Below are positions 1-8,058 of a stretch of DNA of 64,000 nt, in pieces. The stretch lies in assembly GCF_012273655.1 (NCBI RefSeq), contig NZ_JAAWWP010000016.1, forward strand, positions 1-64,000, given 5' to 3'. Origin of the DNA: Streptomyces physcomitrii. GTDB taxonomy: Bacteria > Actinomycetota > Actinomycetes > Streptomycetales > Streptomycetaceae. Position numbers and translations under genes: made by a program. Numbering within the stretch: position 1 is the first letter of the stretch; the number at the start of each line of letters is the position of its first letter. The notes under the pieces were generated by a model. It worked only from the letters and a program-made list of their open reading frames with translations, was not told where the DNA came from and did not search any database.

Positions 1-519
1 GATCCAGCCGTCGAGGTTGTTCGCGTAGGTGGGCTTGCGGTCCGAGGAGCGGTTGGCGGCGGGCTTGTCCTTGCGGTCGGCCTTCGCCTTGCCCTCGGCC
101 TTCTCGCCCTTCTTCTCCGGCTTCTCGGACTTGGCGTCCTTCTTCTCGGCCTTCTCGTCCTTCGCGGGCTTGTCGGCCTTCTCGGTCTTCGTGCCGAGCT
201 TGGCGTCGGCGTCCTTGACCTTCTGGTCGGCACCGGCGTTCTGGTTGGTGATGTCGGTGTGCGTCTCCTTGACCTGGGTCGCCGAGGCGGGCGCGGCGTC
301 GGTGGTGCTGGTGCTGCCGCCGTCGGTGGTGGCCAGGCCGAGGGTGAGGGCGGTGGCGCCGAGGGTGGCGACTCCGGCCATCGTGTACTTCTGGGCCCGG
401 TTCAGGTCACGCGTGTAGGCGGCGGTGGCGTCCTTGGCCTGGACGGCCTTTGCCTGCGTGTAGTTCTGGGCCTTGGCGAAGTGCTTTCCGAGACCGTGAA
501 TCGTCGTGTTCTTGGGCAT
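1..519 (-). CDS. Secreted/membrane-anchored lytic transglycosylase-like protein, N-terminal part (cut by window edge)
   Basis: The reading frame is open from the ATG at 519 to the window edge (173 codons). A basic N-terminus leads into a hydrophobic stretch at about residues 47-65 (MAGVATLGATALTLGLATT), which reads as a signal peptide or anchor. A long Lys/Glu/Ala/Asp-rich linker follows at about residues 85-160. The last visible residues, YANNLDGWI, match the opening of the SLT-type transglycosylase domain of Streptomyces cell-wall enzymes as I know it, so the missing C-terminus is probably catalytic for peptidoglycan. A purine-rich AAGAAGAGG lies upstream of the ATG. The family call rests on this short motif plus the architecture, so it is moderate. 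Cell-wall association through the charged linker is inference. Confidence 0.6.
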   Translation of the reverse strand, partial: MPKNTTIHGLGKHFAKAQNYTQAKAVQAKDATAAYTRDLNRAQKYTMAGVATLGATALTLGLATTDGGSTSTTDAAPASATQVKETHTDITNQNAGADQKVKDADAKLGTKTEKADKPAKDEKAEKKDAKSEKPEKKGEKAEGKAKADRKDKPAANRSSDRKPTYANNLDGWI

Positions 520-628
520 GGGGGAGACCTCTTCTTCAGGTACGGAGGAGGTCGCTCTCTCTGTCCGGGGGACGGTTCCGGCGTAAACGGCCTGGGGTTT
601 TCCCAGTGGCGCCGAGCGACATGGACCA

Positions 629-657
629 GTTTTAGCGAGCCGATTTGCGCTTGGCAA
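629..657 (-). promoter_or_regulatory. Possible promoter of the transglycosylase-like gene
   Basis: On the minus strand a TTGCCA (-35 like) is separated by 17 nt from TAAAAC (-10 like), placing a start about 100 nt before the ATG at 519. The -10 match is imperfect, so this is a weak call. Confidence 0.3.
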
Positions 658-918
658 AGGTCCGTCATACGAAGCCGCCTAGTGGGAATCGGGGTGGCCG
701 AAAGTCCCGGGACCACCGTGAATGCCCGGCGCTTTTCAGGAGCGCGCCCACTAGAGAGTTTCGTACGTGACGTGGCTCCTATTGCGCAGCTCACATCGGC
801 CCCCTTTTACGGGAACAATCCGCTGCCGATCCGTCGCGCGCGGTGAAATGGCGGCGGGACCTGTGGTGCCGCAATTCCGGGACGTATGGCCCTGCCGCGG
901 CGGGGCAGAAATGCCGAT

Positions 919-948
919 CGCCGTCCCCGCGGGAGTGCGGGAACGGCG
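919..948 (-). terminator. Hairpin terminator after carbonic anhydrase gene
   Basis: A 12-bp stem with one mismatch (cgccgtccccgc with gcgggaacggcg) and a 6-nt loop lies about 85 nt past the carbonic anhydrase stop. There is no T-run, as is usual in Streptomyces, and it could act in both directions. Confidence 0.45.
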
Positions 949-1033
949 ACAGGGAACGACGACAGGGGTGTGCGGCGCTTTCGGGGGACGGTCCGGACCG
1001 GGGCCGGGCCCGCCCGGGCGCCCCGGGGCGTGC

Positions 1034-1522
1034 TCAGTCCACCTCGCGCAGGCGCCCGGTGGCGACATCGAAGACGAAGCCGCGCACGGAGTCCTGGTGC
1101 GGCACGAAGGGGCTGCCGGTGATGCGCCGGACGGACTGGCGCACATCCTCGTCCAGGTCGGGGAAGGCCTCGCTGGACCAGTTCGGGCGGACGCCGGTCT
1201 CGCCCTCCACCTGGCTCAGGAACTCCCCGTCGGTGAAGGTCAGCATGCCGCAGTCGGTGTGGTGGATGAGGATGATCTCCTCGGTGCCGAGCAGGCGCTG
1301 GCTGATGGCGAGGGAGCGGATCTCGTCGTCGGTGATCACCCCGCCCGCGTTGCGGATCACATGGGCCTCGCCCTCCTGGAGGCCGAGGAGGCCGTAGACG
1401 TTCAGCCGGGCGTCCATGCAGGCCACCACGGCGACCTTGGAGGACGGTGGCAGGGGGAGCGGGCCCTCGAAGGAGGCCGCGTAGTGCTGGTTGTTGGCCA
1501 GGTACCGGTCGGTGACGGTCAT
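1034..1522 (-). CDS. Beta-class carbonic anhydrase
   Basis: This 162-residue protein is predicted to interconvert CO2 and bicarbonate in the cytoplasm. It has the beta-class zinc signature: Cys35-x-Asp37-x-Arg39 (CMDARL) followed by His88-x-x-Cys91 (HHTDC). Cys35, His88 and Cys91 are the expected zinc ligands, with the Asp-Arg dyad next to the site. Its length is typical of the short actinobacterial single-domain form. The ATG at 1522 is chosen because MTVTDRYLANN starts the conserved domain; the frame stays open further upstream but that part is shadow sequence inside the next gene. The gap of 134 nt to the fucosidase gene suggests it is not an obligatory part of the fucose operon. Confidence 0.93.
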   Translation of the reverse strand: MTVTDRYLANNQHYAASFEGPLPLPPSSKVAVVACMDARLNVYGLLGLQEGEAHVIRNAGGVITDDEIRSLAISQRLLGTEEIILIHHTDCGMLTFTDGEFLSQVEGETGVRPNWSSEAFPDLDEDVRQSVRRITGSPFVPHQDSVRGFVFDVATGRLREVD

Positions 1523-1656
1523 GCCGGTCTCGCTTTCCTCGGCGGAGGGTGCCAGGCCAGCGAGGCTAGCCCCGCCGCCCGCCCCGCCCTGCTCCACCGC
1601 CCGCCCCGCCACGAGACCGCAACACCCGCGCAATGAGCGGTACGCGACCGCGGCCC

Positions 1657-2928
1657 TCAGTCCCGCCCCTGCCCCTCGTACACCTCCAGTTCCCCGTCCA
1701 GTTCGACCGCGAGCACCGTGCCGTGGGCGGCGAGGTCCTCCGGCGCGGGGGCGTCGATCCAGAGCACCCCGGGGACCTCGTGCAGCCCGCCGGTGACCCG
1801 GTGGCCGAGCGGCGTACCCGTGCCGAGGACGCTCACCCGCCGTACCGGGGTGCGCAGCCCCCGGACCGACACGGTCTCGGCCGGGGGGTCGAAGCAGACC
1901 AGGTACAGGGTCCTGCGATCCGCGGACAGGGTGCTCGGGCCGTAGTGGTGGCCGGGCGGCAGTCCGCCGGTGGTGCCGTACACCGCCGCCGCGTGCCGCC
2001 GCACCCAGGCGCCGAGGCCCTCCAGGGGCGCGGCCGCCTCCTCGGGGATCGAGCCGTCCTCGCGCGGGCCGACCCCGAGGAGCAGATTGCCGCCCATCCC
2101 GACGGTCTCCGCGAAGCAGCGCACCAGCATCCCGGGCGTCTTGTGGTTGCGGTCCGAAGGCCGGTACCCCCAGGAGTCGTTGAGGGTCAGGCACAGCTCC
2201 CAAGGGGTCTCGGGGGCCCGCATCGGCAGCCCCTGCTCGGGGGTCGCGTAGTCGCCGTGGCCGAGCAGACGCGCGTTGCAGACGGTACGGGGCGAGTGCG
2301 CGCGGATCCGGGCGGCCAGCGCGGCCACGGCCCACTGCTCCTCGGAGCGCTCCCACTCGCCGTCGAACCAGAGCAGGTCCGGGGCGTATCCGTCCAGCAA
2401 CTCGTCCACCTGCCGGTCGCGGTAGGCCAGGTAGCGGGCCCAGGCCTCCGGGTCCTCGCGGCCCTCGGGCGGGGTGACATAGGGGCTGTCCACCAGCTCC
2501 GGGTGCGGCGGCCGGGGGTGCCGGGCGCTGGCGTAGTCCGGGTGGTTCCAGTCGGAGAGCGAGTAGTACAGGCCCACCTTGAGTCCGTGCTCGCGCATCG
2601 CCCGCGCGTAGGGGGCCAGCAGGTCGCGGCTGGCCGGGGAGTGCCGTACGACGTCGAGCCCGCCCGCCGCCGAGTCCCACAGGGCGATGCCGTCGTGGTG
2701 CCGGGCGGTGAGCACCGTGTAGCGGGCGCCCACGCGGCGGAAGAGGTCCGCCCAGGCATCCGGGTCGTAGGCCGAGGCGGTGAAGCCGTCGAGCTGCGCC
2801 AGGTACCGCTCCCGCGGCACCACCCCGTCGAAGAAGGCCCAGGACTCGGGGACCCCGTCCACCGCGTAGACGCCCCAGTGCAGGAAGACGCCCAACTTGG
2901 CGTCGGTGAACCAGTCTTGCCTCGTCAT
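1657..2928 (-). CDS. Alpha-L-fucosidase, GH29 family (cytoplasmic)
   Basis: The 423-residue protein is predicted to release L-fucose from alpha-fucosides. The N-terminus WFTDAKLGVFLHWG is the conserved GH29 opening, RHHDG at about 76-80 is a second family block, and LLWFDG at about 185-190 carries Asp189, the expected catalytic nucleophile. There is no signal peptide, so the enzyme should act inside the cell on an imported fucoside. It is the last gene of the fucose operon, 70 nt after the lactonase gene. The upstream ribosome-binding site is weak. At 423 residues it is near the minimal catalytic (beta/alpha)8 length with a short C-terminal beta domain. Acceptor preference cannot be read from the sequence. 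Confidence 0.93.
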   Translation of the reverse strand: MTRQDWFTDAKLGVFLHWGVYAVDGVPESWAFFDGVVPRERYLAQLDGFTASAYDPDAWADLFRRVGARYTVLTARHHDGIALWDSAAGGLDVVRHSPASRDLLAPYARAMREHGLKVGLYYSLSDWNHPDYASARHPRPPHPELVDSPYVTPPEGREDPEAWARYLAYRDRQVDELLDGYAPDLLWFDGEWERSEEQWAVAALAARIRAHSPRTVCNARLLGHGDYATPEQGLPMRAPETPWELCLTLNDSWGYRPSDRNHKTPGMLVRCFAETVGMGGNLLLGVGPREDGSIPEEAAAPLEGLGAWVRRHAAAVYGTTGGLPPGHHYGPSTLSADRRTLYLVCFDPPAETVSVRGLRTPVRRVSVLGTGTPLGHRVTGGLHEVPGVLWIDAPAPEDLAAHGTVLAVELDGELEVYEGQGRD

Positions 2929-2998
2929 GGTGGCGGTCGCGCTCTCTCGGTGGTGCGGTCTTCGGGTCGACTGCGGTGCGGGGGAGGGGCGGTGGGGG

Positions 2999-3850
2999 TC
3001 AGGGGGCCAGGCCGTACACCCGGGTGGCGGTGCCGCCGAAGACGGCCGCCCGCTCGTCCGCGCCCAGCCCGCCGGTCAACACGCGGGCGGCTTCGACGAC
3101 TTGGCCGTAGGAGGCGGCCAGGGTGCACACCGGCCAGTCGGAGCCGAACATCAGGCGCTCCGGGCCGAAGGCGGTCAGGGCGGTCTCGGCGTACGGGCGC
3201 AGCCCGGCCGTGGTCCAGTGCTGCCGGTCGGCCTCGGTGACCAGTCCGGAGAGCTTCGCCGCGGTGTTGGCCTCGGCGGCGAGCCTGCGCAGGTCCGCCG
3301 CCCAGGGTTCGAGGGTGCCCGCGGCGATCGGCGGCTTGCCCAAGTGGTCCAGGACGAAGGTGAGTTGGGGCACGGCCCGGGCGGCTGCCACGGCGGCGGG
3401 CAGCTGGTGCGGCAGCACGACCAGGTCGTAGACGAGCCCGGCCGCGGCCACCGCGGCGAGTCCGCGCAGGACCTCCGGGCGCAGCAGCCAGCGCGGGTCC
3501 GGCTCGCCCTGCACCTGGTGGCGGATGCCCACCAGGCGTGCCCCGCCCGGGAGTTCGCGCAGCGCGGCGAGGCGGTCCGCGACGGCCGGGTCGGTGAGGT
3601 CCGTCCAGCCGACCACGCCCCGCACCAGCGGATCGGCCGCAGCGAGCCGCAGGAACTCCGGGGTCTCCGCGGCCACCGTCACGGTCTGCACAAGCACGCT
3701 CGCGCCCACCCCGGCCGCCTCGGCCTCCGGCCGCATCCCGTCCAGGGTGAAGCTGCGCCGCAGCGGTGCCAGGCCCTCGCCCGCGAGCCACTCCTGCGGG
3801 CGGACGGCCAGGTCCCAGACGTGGTGGTGCGCGTCCACGAGCACGCTCAT
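2999..3850 (-). CDS. Amidohydrolase-family lactonase (predicted L-fuconolactonase)
   Basis: This 283-residue TIM-barrel amidohydrolase starts with MSVLVDAHHHVWDL, the N-terminal metal-binding histidine motif, and ends with an FGSDWPV block whose Asp is the expected catalytic metal ligand. The family (amidohydrolase_2) includes L-fucono-1,5-lactonase and related sugar lactonases. Its place between mutarotase and fucosidase genes in an operon with L-fuconate dehydratase supports hydrolysis of L-fuconolactone to L-fuconate. The ATG at 3850 is chosen because it begins the conserved domain and lies 4 nt after the mutarotase stop. Exact lactone specificity is inferred from context. Confidence 0.88.
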   Translation of the reverse strand: MSVLVDAHHHVWDLAVRPQEWLAGEGLAPLRRSFTLDGMRPEAEAAGVGASVLVQTVTVAAETPEFLRLAAADPLVRGVVGWTDLTDPAVADRLAALRELPGGARLVGIRHQVQGEPDPRWLLRPEVLRGLAAVAAAGLVYDLVVLPHQLPAAVAAARAVPQLTFVLDHLGKPPIAAGTLEPWAADLRRLAAEANTAAKLSGLVTEADRQHWTTAGLRPYAETALTAFGPERLMFGSDWPVCTLAASYGQVVEAARVLTGGLGADERAAVFGGTATRVYGLAP

Positions 3851-3854
3851 CGCC

Positions 3855-4166
3855 TCACAGCTCCCAGACCACCGGGAGCCCGGCACCGGCTCCCCCGGCG
3901 GAGTAGTCGTGCACCACATCGAGGAGTCCGGCCATCCGCGCCTGCCAGGCGACATTGACCGGGAGCTGCTCCAACTCGGCGAGGAGGCGGGCGTAGTCCT
4001 CGCAGTCGAGGAGGTGGAAGAGGTCGGTACCGCTGCGCCAGATCGTCCAGGAGCGGGTACCGGCCGCGCGGATCGCCGCCGTCAGCTCCGCGGGCACCTC
4101 CCGGTGCGCCCGCTCGTACTCCTCGATCCGGTCCGCCCGGACCCGGGTGTGCAGAGCGACCCTCAC
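3855..4166 (-). CDS. L-rhamnose/L-fucose mutarotase family protein
   Basis: The 103-residue protein belongs to the L-rhamnose mutarotase family (dimeric ferredoxin-like fold). It shows the typical EYERAHREVPAEL helix, the Trp-Thr-Ile-Trp strand and the DLFHLLDCEDY segment. Such enzymes interconvert the anomers of 6-deoxy-L-sugars so that dehydrogenases get the right form. The start is a GTG at 4166 whose GTGA overlaps the stop of the LutC gene, so translation is probably coupled. In this operon the substrate is more likely L-fucose than L-rhamnose; that is inference from neighbouring L-fuconate dehydratase and fucosidase genes. Confidence 0.87.
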   Translation of the reverse strand: MRVALHTRVRADRIEEYERAHREVPAELTAAIRAAGTRSWTIWRSGTDLFHLLDCEDYARLLAELEQLPVNVAWQARMAGLLDVVHDYSAGGAGAGLPVVWEL

Positions 4167-4828
4167 CGGCTCGCCCCTTTCTCGGCGATCTCGCCGACCT
4201 CGCCGACGAGGACGACGTCGAGGCGGCGCGGGCCGTGTACGCCCTCCACCCGGTTGAGTTCGATGTCGCTGGTGGCCGAGGGACCGGAGACGAAGGTGAG
4301 CGGCCGGTACGGGTCGAGCAGGCGCAGCGCCTCGGGGACGTCGCCCACGATCTGCTCCGCGCGCAGTACGCAGATGTGGTGGTCCGGCAGCAGGGTCAGC
4401 ACCCGGCGGCCCTGGCCCGGGCCCGCGTCGAGGACCAGGGTCCCGGTGGCGGCGACACCGAGGGCCGCGGTGGTCAGCACCGCGTCGGCCGCGTCCAACT
4501 CCTCGACGCCGAGCGGCGGTTGGTCCCGCAGCCAGCTCCACTCACCGGGCGGCAGGAAGTCCGCGGGGAAGCCCCCGGGCAGCACCACCCTCCGGGCGCC
4601 CCGCTCGCCGAGCAGCCGGGCCACGGCCGCCGGTGCCCCGGCCGGGGCGCAGGTGACCACCCGCGCCCGGTAGTAGGCCACCCGCTCCGCGAAGACGGCG
4701 GCCTCCTCGCCGCGTACATGGCTGTCGCGGTAGGCGCGGGGCACGGCCACGTCCCCGGGCTGCTCGGTGCGCGGCACGTCCGCGAGCGCGCTCCGCACCC
4801 GCCGCAGGATCTCCGTACGCGAGCTCAT
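4163..4828 (-). CDS. lutC: LutC-like LUD-domain protein of lactate utilisation
   Basis: This 221-residue protein has the LUD (YkgG/LutC) fold and is the third component of the iron-sulfur L-lactate dehydrogenase LutABC. It starts MSSRTEILRRVRSAL, typical of the family, and contains the ADAVLTTAALGVAATGTLVLD and GPSATSDIEL segments; the latter is the most conserved LutC motif. ATG at 4828 overlaps the LutB stop by 4 nt and its own stop overlaps the mutarotase GTG. The three lut genes sit inside a fucose operon, where the predicted lyase/hydrolase step releases L-lactate. Confidence 0.92.
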   Translation of the reverse strand: MSSRTEILRRVRSALADVPRTEQPGDVAVPRAYRDSHVRGEEAAVFAERVAYYRARVVTCAPAGAPAAVARLLGERGARRVVLPGGFPADFLPPGEWSWLRDQPPLGVEELDAADAVLTTAALGVAATGTLVLDAGPGQGRRVLTLLPDHHICVLRAEQIVGDVPEALRLLDPYRPLTFVSGPSATSDIELNRVEGVHGPRRLDVVLVGEVGEIAEKGASR

Positions 4829-6318
4829 GTCCCCTCCTTCTGGTCCTTCTTGTCGTTCTCGTCCTGCCGTCCGCCGTCGGTCCGCTTCCACCAGGCGCGG
4901 AAGGACTCCGCGGGCGGCACCGGCAGGTCCCGGGAGTCCGTCCAGCCGGAGAGCGGCCCCGGCAGCCGCCGTACCGAGTGCCCGAGGAGGCGCCCGCCCA
5001 GTGAGGCCGCCTTCTGCGCCGCGGCGAGCCGGGCGGGGGAGGCGAGCACGGACCCCGCGGCCTTCATCACCACGGCCTCGGCGGTCGGCAGCCGCCGCCG
5101 GGCGCGCGCGGCCTCCACCACCTCGGCGCGCAGATGGGTCAGCACCTCCGGGATGTTGATCTTCACCGGGCAGGCGTCGTAGCAGGCCCCGCAGAGGGTG
5201 GAGGCGAAGGGCAGCGAGGCCGCGTTCTCGACGCCGACCAGCTGCGGGGTGAGCACCGCCCCGATCGGCCCCGGGTACACCGAGCCGTAGGCGTGCCCGC
5301 CGGTGCGCTCGTAGACCGGGCAGACGTTGAGGCAGGCGGAGCAGCGGATGCAGTGCAGGGCCTGGCGGCCGTGCCGGTCGGCGAGGGTCGCGGTGCGGCC
5401 GTTGTCCAGCAGCACCAGATGGAAGGCCCGGGGTCCGTCGCCCGGTGTCACCCCGGTCCACATCGAGGTGTACGGGTTCATCCGCTCGCCGGTGGAGGAG
5501 CGCGGCAGGAGCTGGAGGAAGACCTCCAGGTCGGCGAAGGAGGGCACCAGCTTCTCGATGCCCATCACCGTGATCAGGGTCTCCGGGAGGGTCAGGCACA
5601 TCCGCCCGTTGCCCTCCGACTCCACCACGGCGACCGTACCGGTCTCGGCGACGGCGAAGTTGGCCCCGCTGACCGCGACCTTGGCGCGCAGGAACTTCTC
5701 CCGCAGATGCAGCCGCGCGGCCTCCGCGAGCGCCTTCGGCTCGTCGCTCAGGTCCTCGGGCGCGGGACGGCCGTAGCGGGCCATCGCGGTACGGAAGATC
5801 TCCCGGATCTCCGCGCGGTTGCGGTGGATCGCGGGGACCAGGATGTGCGAGGGCCGGTCGTCGGCGAGCTGCACGATCAGCTCCGCGAGGTCGGTCTCGT
5901 AGGCGCTGATGCCCGCCTCGGCGAGGGCCTCGTTGAGGCCGGTCTCCTGGGTGGCCATCGACTTGATCTTCACCACCTCGCGCTCGCCGGTGGCGTGCAC
6001 CAGGTCCGCGACGATCCGGTTGGCCTCCGCGGCGTCGGCGGCCCAGTGCACCTGGCCGCCCGCCCGGGTCACCGACTCCTCCAACTGCTCCAGATAGCGG
6101 TCGAGATGGCGCAGGGTACGGCGCTTGAGGGCCTCGCCGGCCGTACGCAGCTCCTCCCAGTCGTCCAGCTCCCCGGTGACCGCGAGGCGGCGCTCGCGGA
6201 TGGTCGTGGTGGCGCGGCGCAGATTGCCGCGCAGCTGCTCGTCCTTCAGGAGCGGGCGGGCCGCCTCCGGGAAGGAGGGCGAGCCGAGCCAGACCACATT
6301 GGTCCCGGACCCCGTCAT
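4825..6318 (-). CDS. lutB: LutB-like iron-sulfur protein of lactate utilisation
   Basis: The 497-residue protein matches LutB (YkgF) in length and layout. An N-terminal LUD domain (about residues 60-290, with GANFAVAETGTV and MGIEKLVPSF) is followed by two 4Fe-4S motifs, CIRCSACLNVCPVY and CGACYDACPVKI, and a basic C-terminal tail. It is predicted to pass electrons from L-lactate within the LutABC complex. It overlaps lutA and lutC by ATGA. The N-terminus lacks a signal peptide, consistent with a cytoplasmic enzyme. The last 20 residues are Lys/Asp/Glu-rich and poorly conserved. Confidence 0.94.
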   Translation of the reverse strand: MTGSGTNVVWLGSPSFPEAARPLLKDEQLRGNLRRATTTIRERRLAVTGELDDWEELRTAGEALKRRTLRHLDRYLEQLEESVTRAGGQVHWAADAAEANRIVADLVHATGEREVVKIKSMATQETGLNEALAEAGISAYETDLAELIVQLADDRPSHILVPAIHRNRAEIREIFRTAMARYGRPAPEDLSDEPKALAEAARLHLREKFLRAKVAVSGANFAVAETGTVAVVESEGNGRMCLTLPETLITVMGIEKLVPSFADLEVFLQLLPRSSTGERMNPYTSMWTGVTPGDGPRAFHLVLLDNGRTATLADRHGRQALHCIRCSACLNVCPVYERTGGHAYGSVYPGPIGAVLTPQLVGVENAASLPFASTLCGACYDACPVKINIPEVLTHLRAEVVEAARARRRLPTAEAVVMKAAGSVLASPARLAAAQKAASLGGRLLGHSVRRLPGPLSGWTDSRDLPVPPAESFRAWWKRTDGGRQDENDKKDQKEGT

Positions 6319-7055
6319 ACGGCGGCCTCCTCGGTCGAGGCGAGGATCTCCGCCAGATGGACGGTGCGCACCCCGCTCCGCAGCCGGGCGAGACCACCGC
6401 CGATGTGCAGCAGGCAGGAGTTGTCGGCGGCCGAGAGCACCCCGGCCCCGGTGCCCCGCACCTCGCGCAGCTTGTCGGCGAGCATCGCGGTGGAGGTCTC
6501 GCTGTTCTTCAGCGCGAAGGTCCCGCCGAAGCCGCAGCAGGAGTCCGCGCCCGGCAGCTCCACCAGGTCGATCCCCCGTACGGCGCGCAGCAGTTGGAGC
6601 GGTTTGTCGCCGACCCGGAGCATCCGCAGCGAGTGGCAGGTCGGGTGGTAGGTGACCCGGTGCGGGTAGTACGCGCCCACATCGGTGACCTTCAGCTCGT
6701 CGACCAGGAACTCGGAGAGTTCGTACACCCGCGGCAGCAGGTCCGCCACGGCGCCGCGCAGCCCGTGGTCGCCGTACTGCGCCGCGGTCACCGGATGGCC
6801 CTCGCGCACCATGCCCGCGCAGGAGGCGGAGGGGGTGATCACGGCGTCGTACTCCGCGAAGACCTCCGCGAAGCGGCGGACCAGCGGCAAAGTCTCGGGG
6901 CGGTAGCCGGTGTTGAAGTGCATCTGGCCGCAGCAGGTCTGCTGCAGGGGGAAGTCGACCCGGTGGCCGAGCCGTTCCAGGAGCCGGACCACGGCCTTGC
7001 CGGTCTGCGGATGGAGCGTGTCGTTGAAACAGGTGAGGAACAAGGCGAGGCGCAT
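6315..7055 (-). CDS. lutA: LutA-like CCG-domain oxidoreductase of lactate utilisation
   Basis: This 246-residue protein carries two cysteine-rich (CCG) domains: QQTCCGQMHFNTGY near residue 40 and DSCCGFGGTFALKN near residue 175, plus upstream single cysteines (LTCFND, ASCAGM, HPTCHS, NSCLLH). This is the YkgE/LutA pattern. With LutB and LutC it should oxidise L-lactate to pyruvate. ATG at 7055 is preferred over an upstream in-frame start because CGAGGAGA sits about 8 nt before it and MRLALFLTCFND is the family N-terminus. It begins 4 nt after the aldo/keto reductase stop. Confidence 0.93.
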   Translation of the reverse strand: MRLALFLTCFNDTLHPQTGKAVVRLLERLGHRVDFPLQQTCCGQMHFNTGYRPETLPLVRRFAEVFAEYDAVITPSASCAGMVREGHPVTAAQYGDHGLRGAVADLLPRVYELSEFLVDELKVTDVGAYYPHRVTYHPTCHSLRMLRVGDKPLQLLRAVRGIDLVELPGADSCCGFGGTFALKNSETSTAMLADKLREVRGTGAGVLSAADNSCLLHIGGGLARLRSGVRTVHLAEILASTEEAAV

Positions 7056-7059
7056 CTGC

Positions 7060-8058
7060 TCATCTCCTCGACGGGACGGGGACGCCGGGCTCCAGTCGGC
7101 CATGCTCGGCGAGTTCCGACCAGAGGGCCCCGGGTACTTCGGTGGCCATCATGACGGCCGCGTCCCGTACCTCGGCGGCGCTGCGGGCCCCGGTGAGCAC
7201 ACTGGCCACCGCCGGGTGCCCGAGCGGGAACTGCAGCGCGGCGGCCCGCAGCGGCACCCCGTGCCGGGCGCAGACCCGCTGCAACTCCACCGCGCGGCCG
7301 AGGAGTTCGCGCGGGGCGCGGGCGTAGTCGAAGGTGGCTCCGGGGCGCGGGTCGGCGAGCAGCCCGGAGTTGTAGACCCCGCCGAGGACCACGTCCACCC
7401 CGCGCGCCTCGGCGAGCGGCAGCAGTTCGGCGAGGCCGCTCTGGTCGAGGAGGGTGTAGCGGCCCGCGAGGAGCACCACGTCGAGGTCGGTCTCGCGCAG
7501 GAAGCGGGCGGGCAGCGCGCACTGGTTGACGCCGATGCCGACGGCGCCGAGCACACCCTCCTGCCGCAGCCGCTCCAGGGCCGGATAGGCCTCGTCCAGG
7601 GCCTGGACCACATGGTCGTCCGGGTCGTGCAGATAGGCGATGTCCACCCGGTCCAGGCCCAGCCGGGTCAGCGACTCCTCCAGGCCGCGGCGCACGCCCT
7701 CGGCGCTGAAGTCCCAGCGGCGCCGGTGGGTGGCGGGCACCGCGAAGCCGTTCGCGAGGTCGTCGCCCCCGGCGCGGGGCCGGGGTTCGAGCAGCCGCCC
7801 CACCTTGGTGGAGAGCGTGAAGGCGGCCCGCGGCAGCCCCCGCAGCGCGGCGCCGAGCCGCCGCTCGGACAGGCCGAGTCCGTAGTGCGGGGCGGTGTCG
7901 AAGTAGCGGATGCCCGCCTCCCAGGCGGCGGCCACGGTCTCCTCGGCCTCCGCGTCGGTCACCGGGGTGTAGAGGTTGCCGAGGGAGGCCGCGCCGAAGG
8001 ACAGGGCGCCGAGGGCGATCCTGCCGGGGCGCGGTGGGGGGTGGCGCGGAAGGGTCAC
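7060..8058 (-). CDS. Aldo/keto reductase, predicted L-fucose 1-dehydrogenase
   Basis: The 332-residue protein is an aldo/keto reductase of the D-threo-aldose/L-fucose dehydrogenase branch. The catalytic tetrad is visible as Asp in RYFDTAP, Tyr in PHYG, Lys in STKVGR and His in YLHDPDD. It probably oxidises L-fucose to L-fuconolactone with NAD(P)+, the first oxidative step of the pathway. The GTG start at 8058 overlaps the SDR stop (GTGA). The upstream open frame is shadow of the SDR gene. The assignment to fucose rather than another aldose is based on the operon. Confidence 0.88.
   Translation of the reverse strand: MTLPRHPPPRPGRIALGALSFGAASLGNLYTPVTDAEAEETVAAAWEAGIRYFDTAPHYGLGLSERRLGAALRGLPRAAFTLSTKVGRLLEPRPRAGGDDLANGFAVPATHRRRWDFSAEGVRRGLEESLTRLGLDRVDIAYLHDPDDHVVQALDEAYPALERLRQEGVLGAVGIGVNQCALPARFLRETDLDVVLLAGRYTLLDQSGLAELLPLAEARGVDVVLGGVYNSGLLADPRPGATFDYARAPRELLGRAVELQRVCARHGVPLRAAALQFPLGHPAVASVLTGARSAAEVRDAAVMMATEVPGALWSELAEHGRLEPGVPVPSRR

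Larger units (their letters stand above)
520..1033. other. Intergenic region upstream of the transglycosylase-like gene
   Basis: This stretch holds the 5' region of the minus-strand cell-wall gene and the 3' region of the carbonic anhydrase gene. I see one promoter-like pair (629-657) and one strong hairpin (919-948). The part at 700-840 is visibly lower in GC than the coding DNA. Overlapping open frames here have no recognisable product and I take them as chance. Confidence 0.5.

Noticed and set aside
520..800. A ydaO-type c-di-AMP riboswitch before the cell-wall enzyme gene
   Set aside because: Streptomyces cell-wall hydrolase genes often have this riboswitch, so I looked for its conserved core on the minus strand. 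I could not find the expected conserved elements in order; the region only has weak hairpins. A covariance-model search would decide.
1633..3240. Long plus-strand open frames over the fucosidase and lactonase genes
   Set aside because: They are complementary-strand shadows; the minus strand encodes proteins with intact active-site motifs and proper operon spacing.
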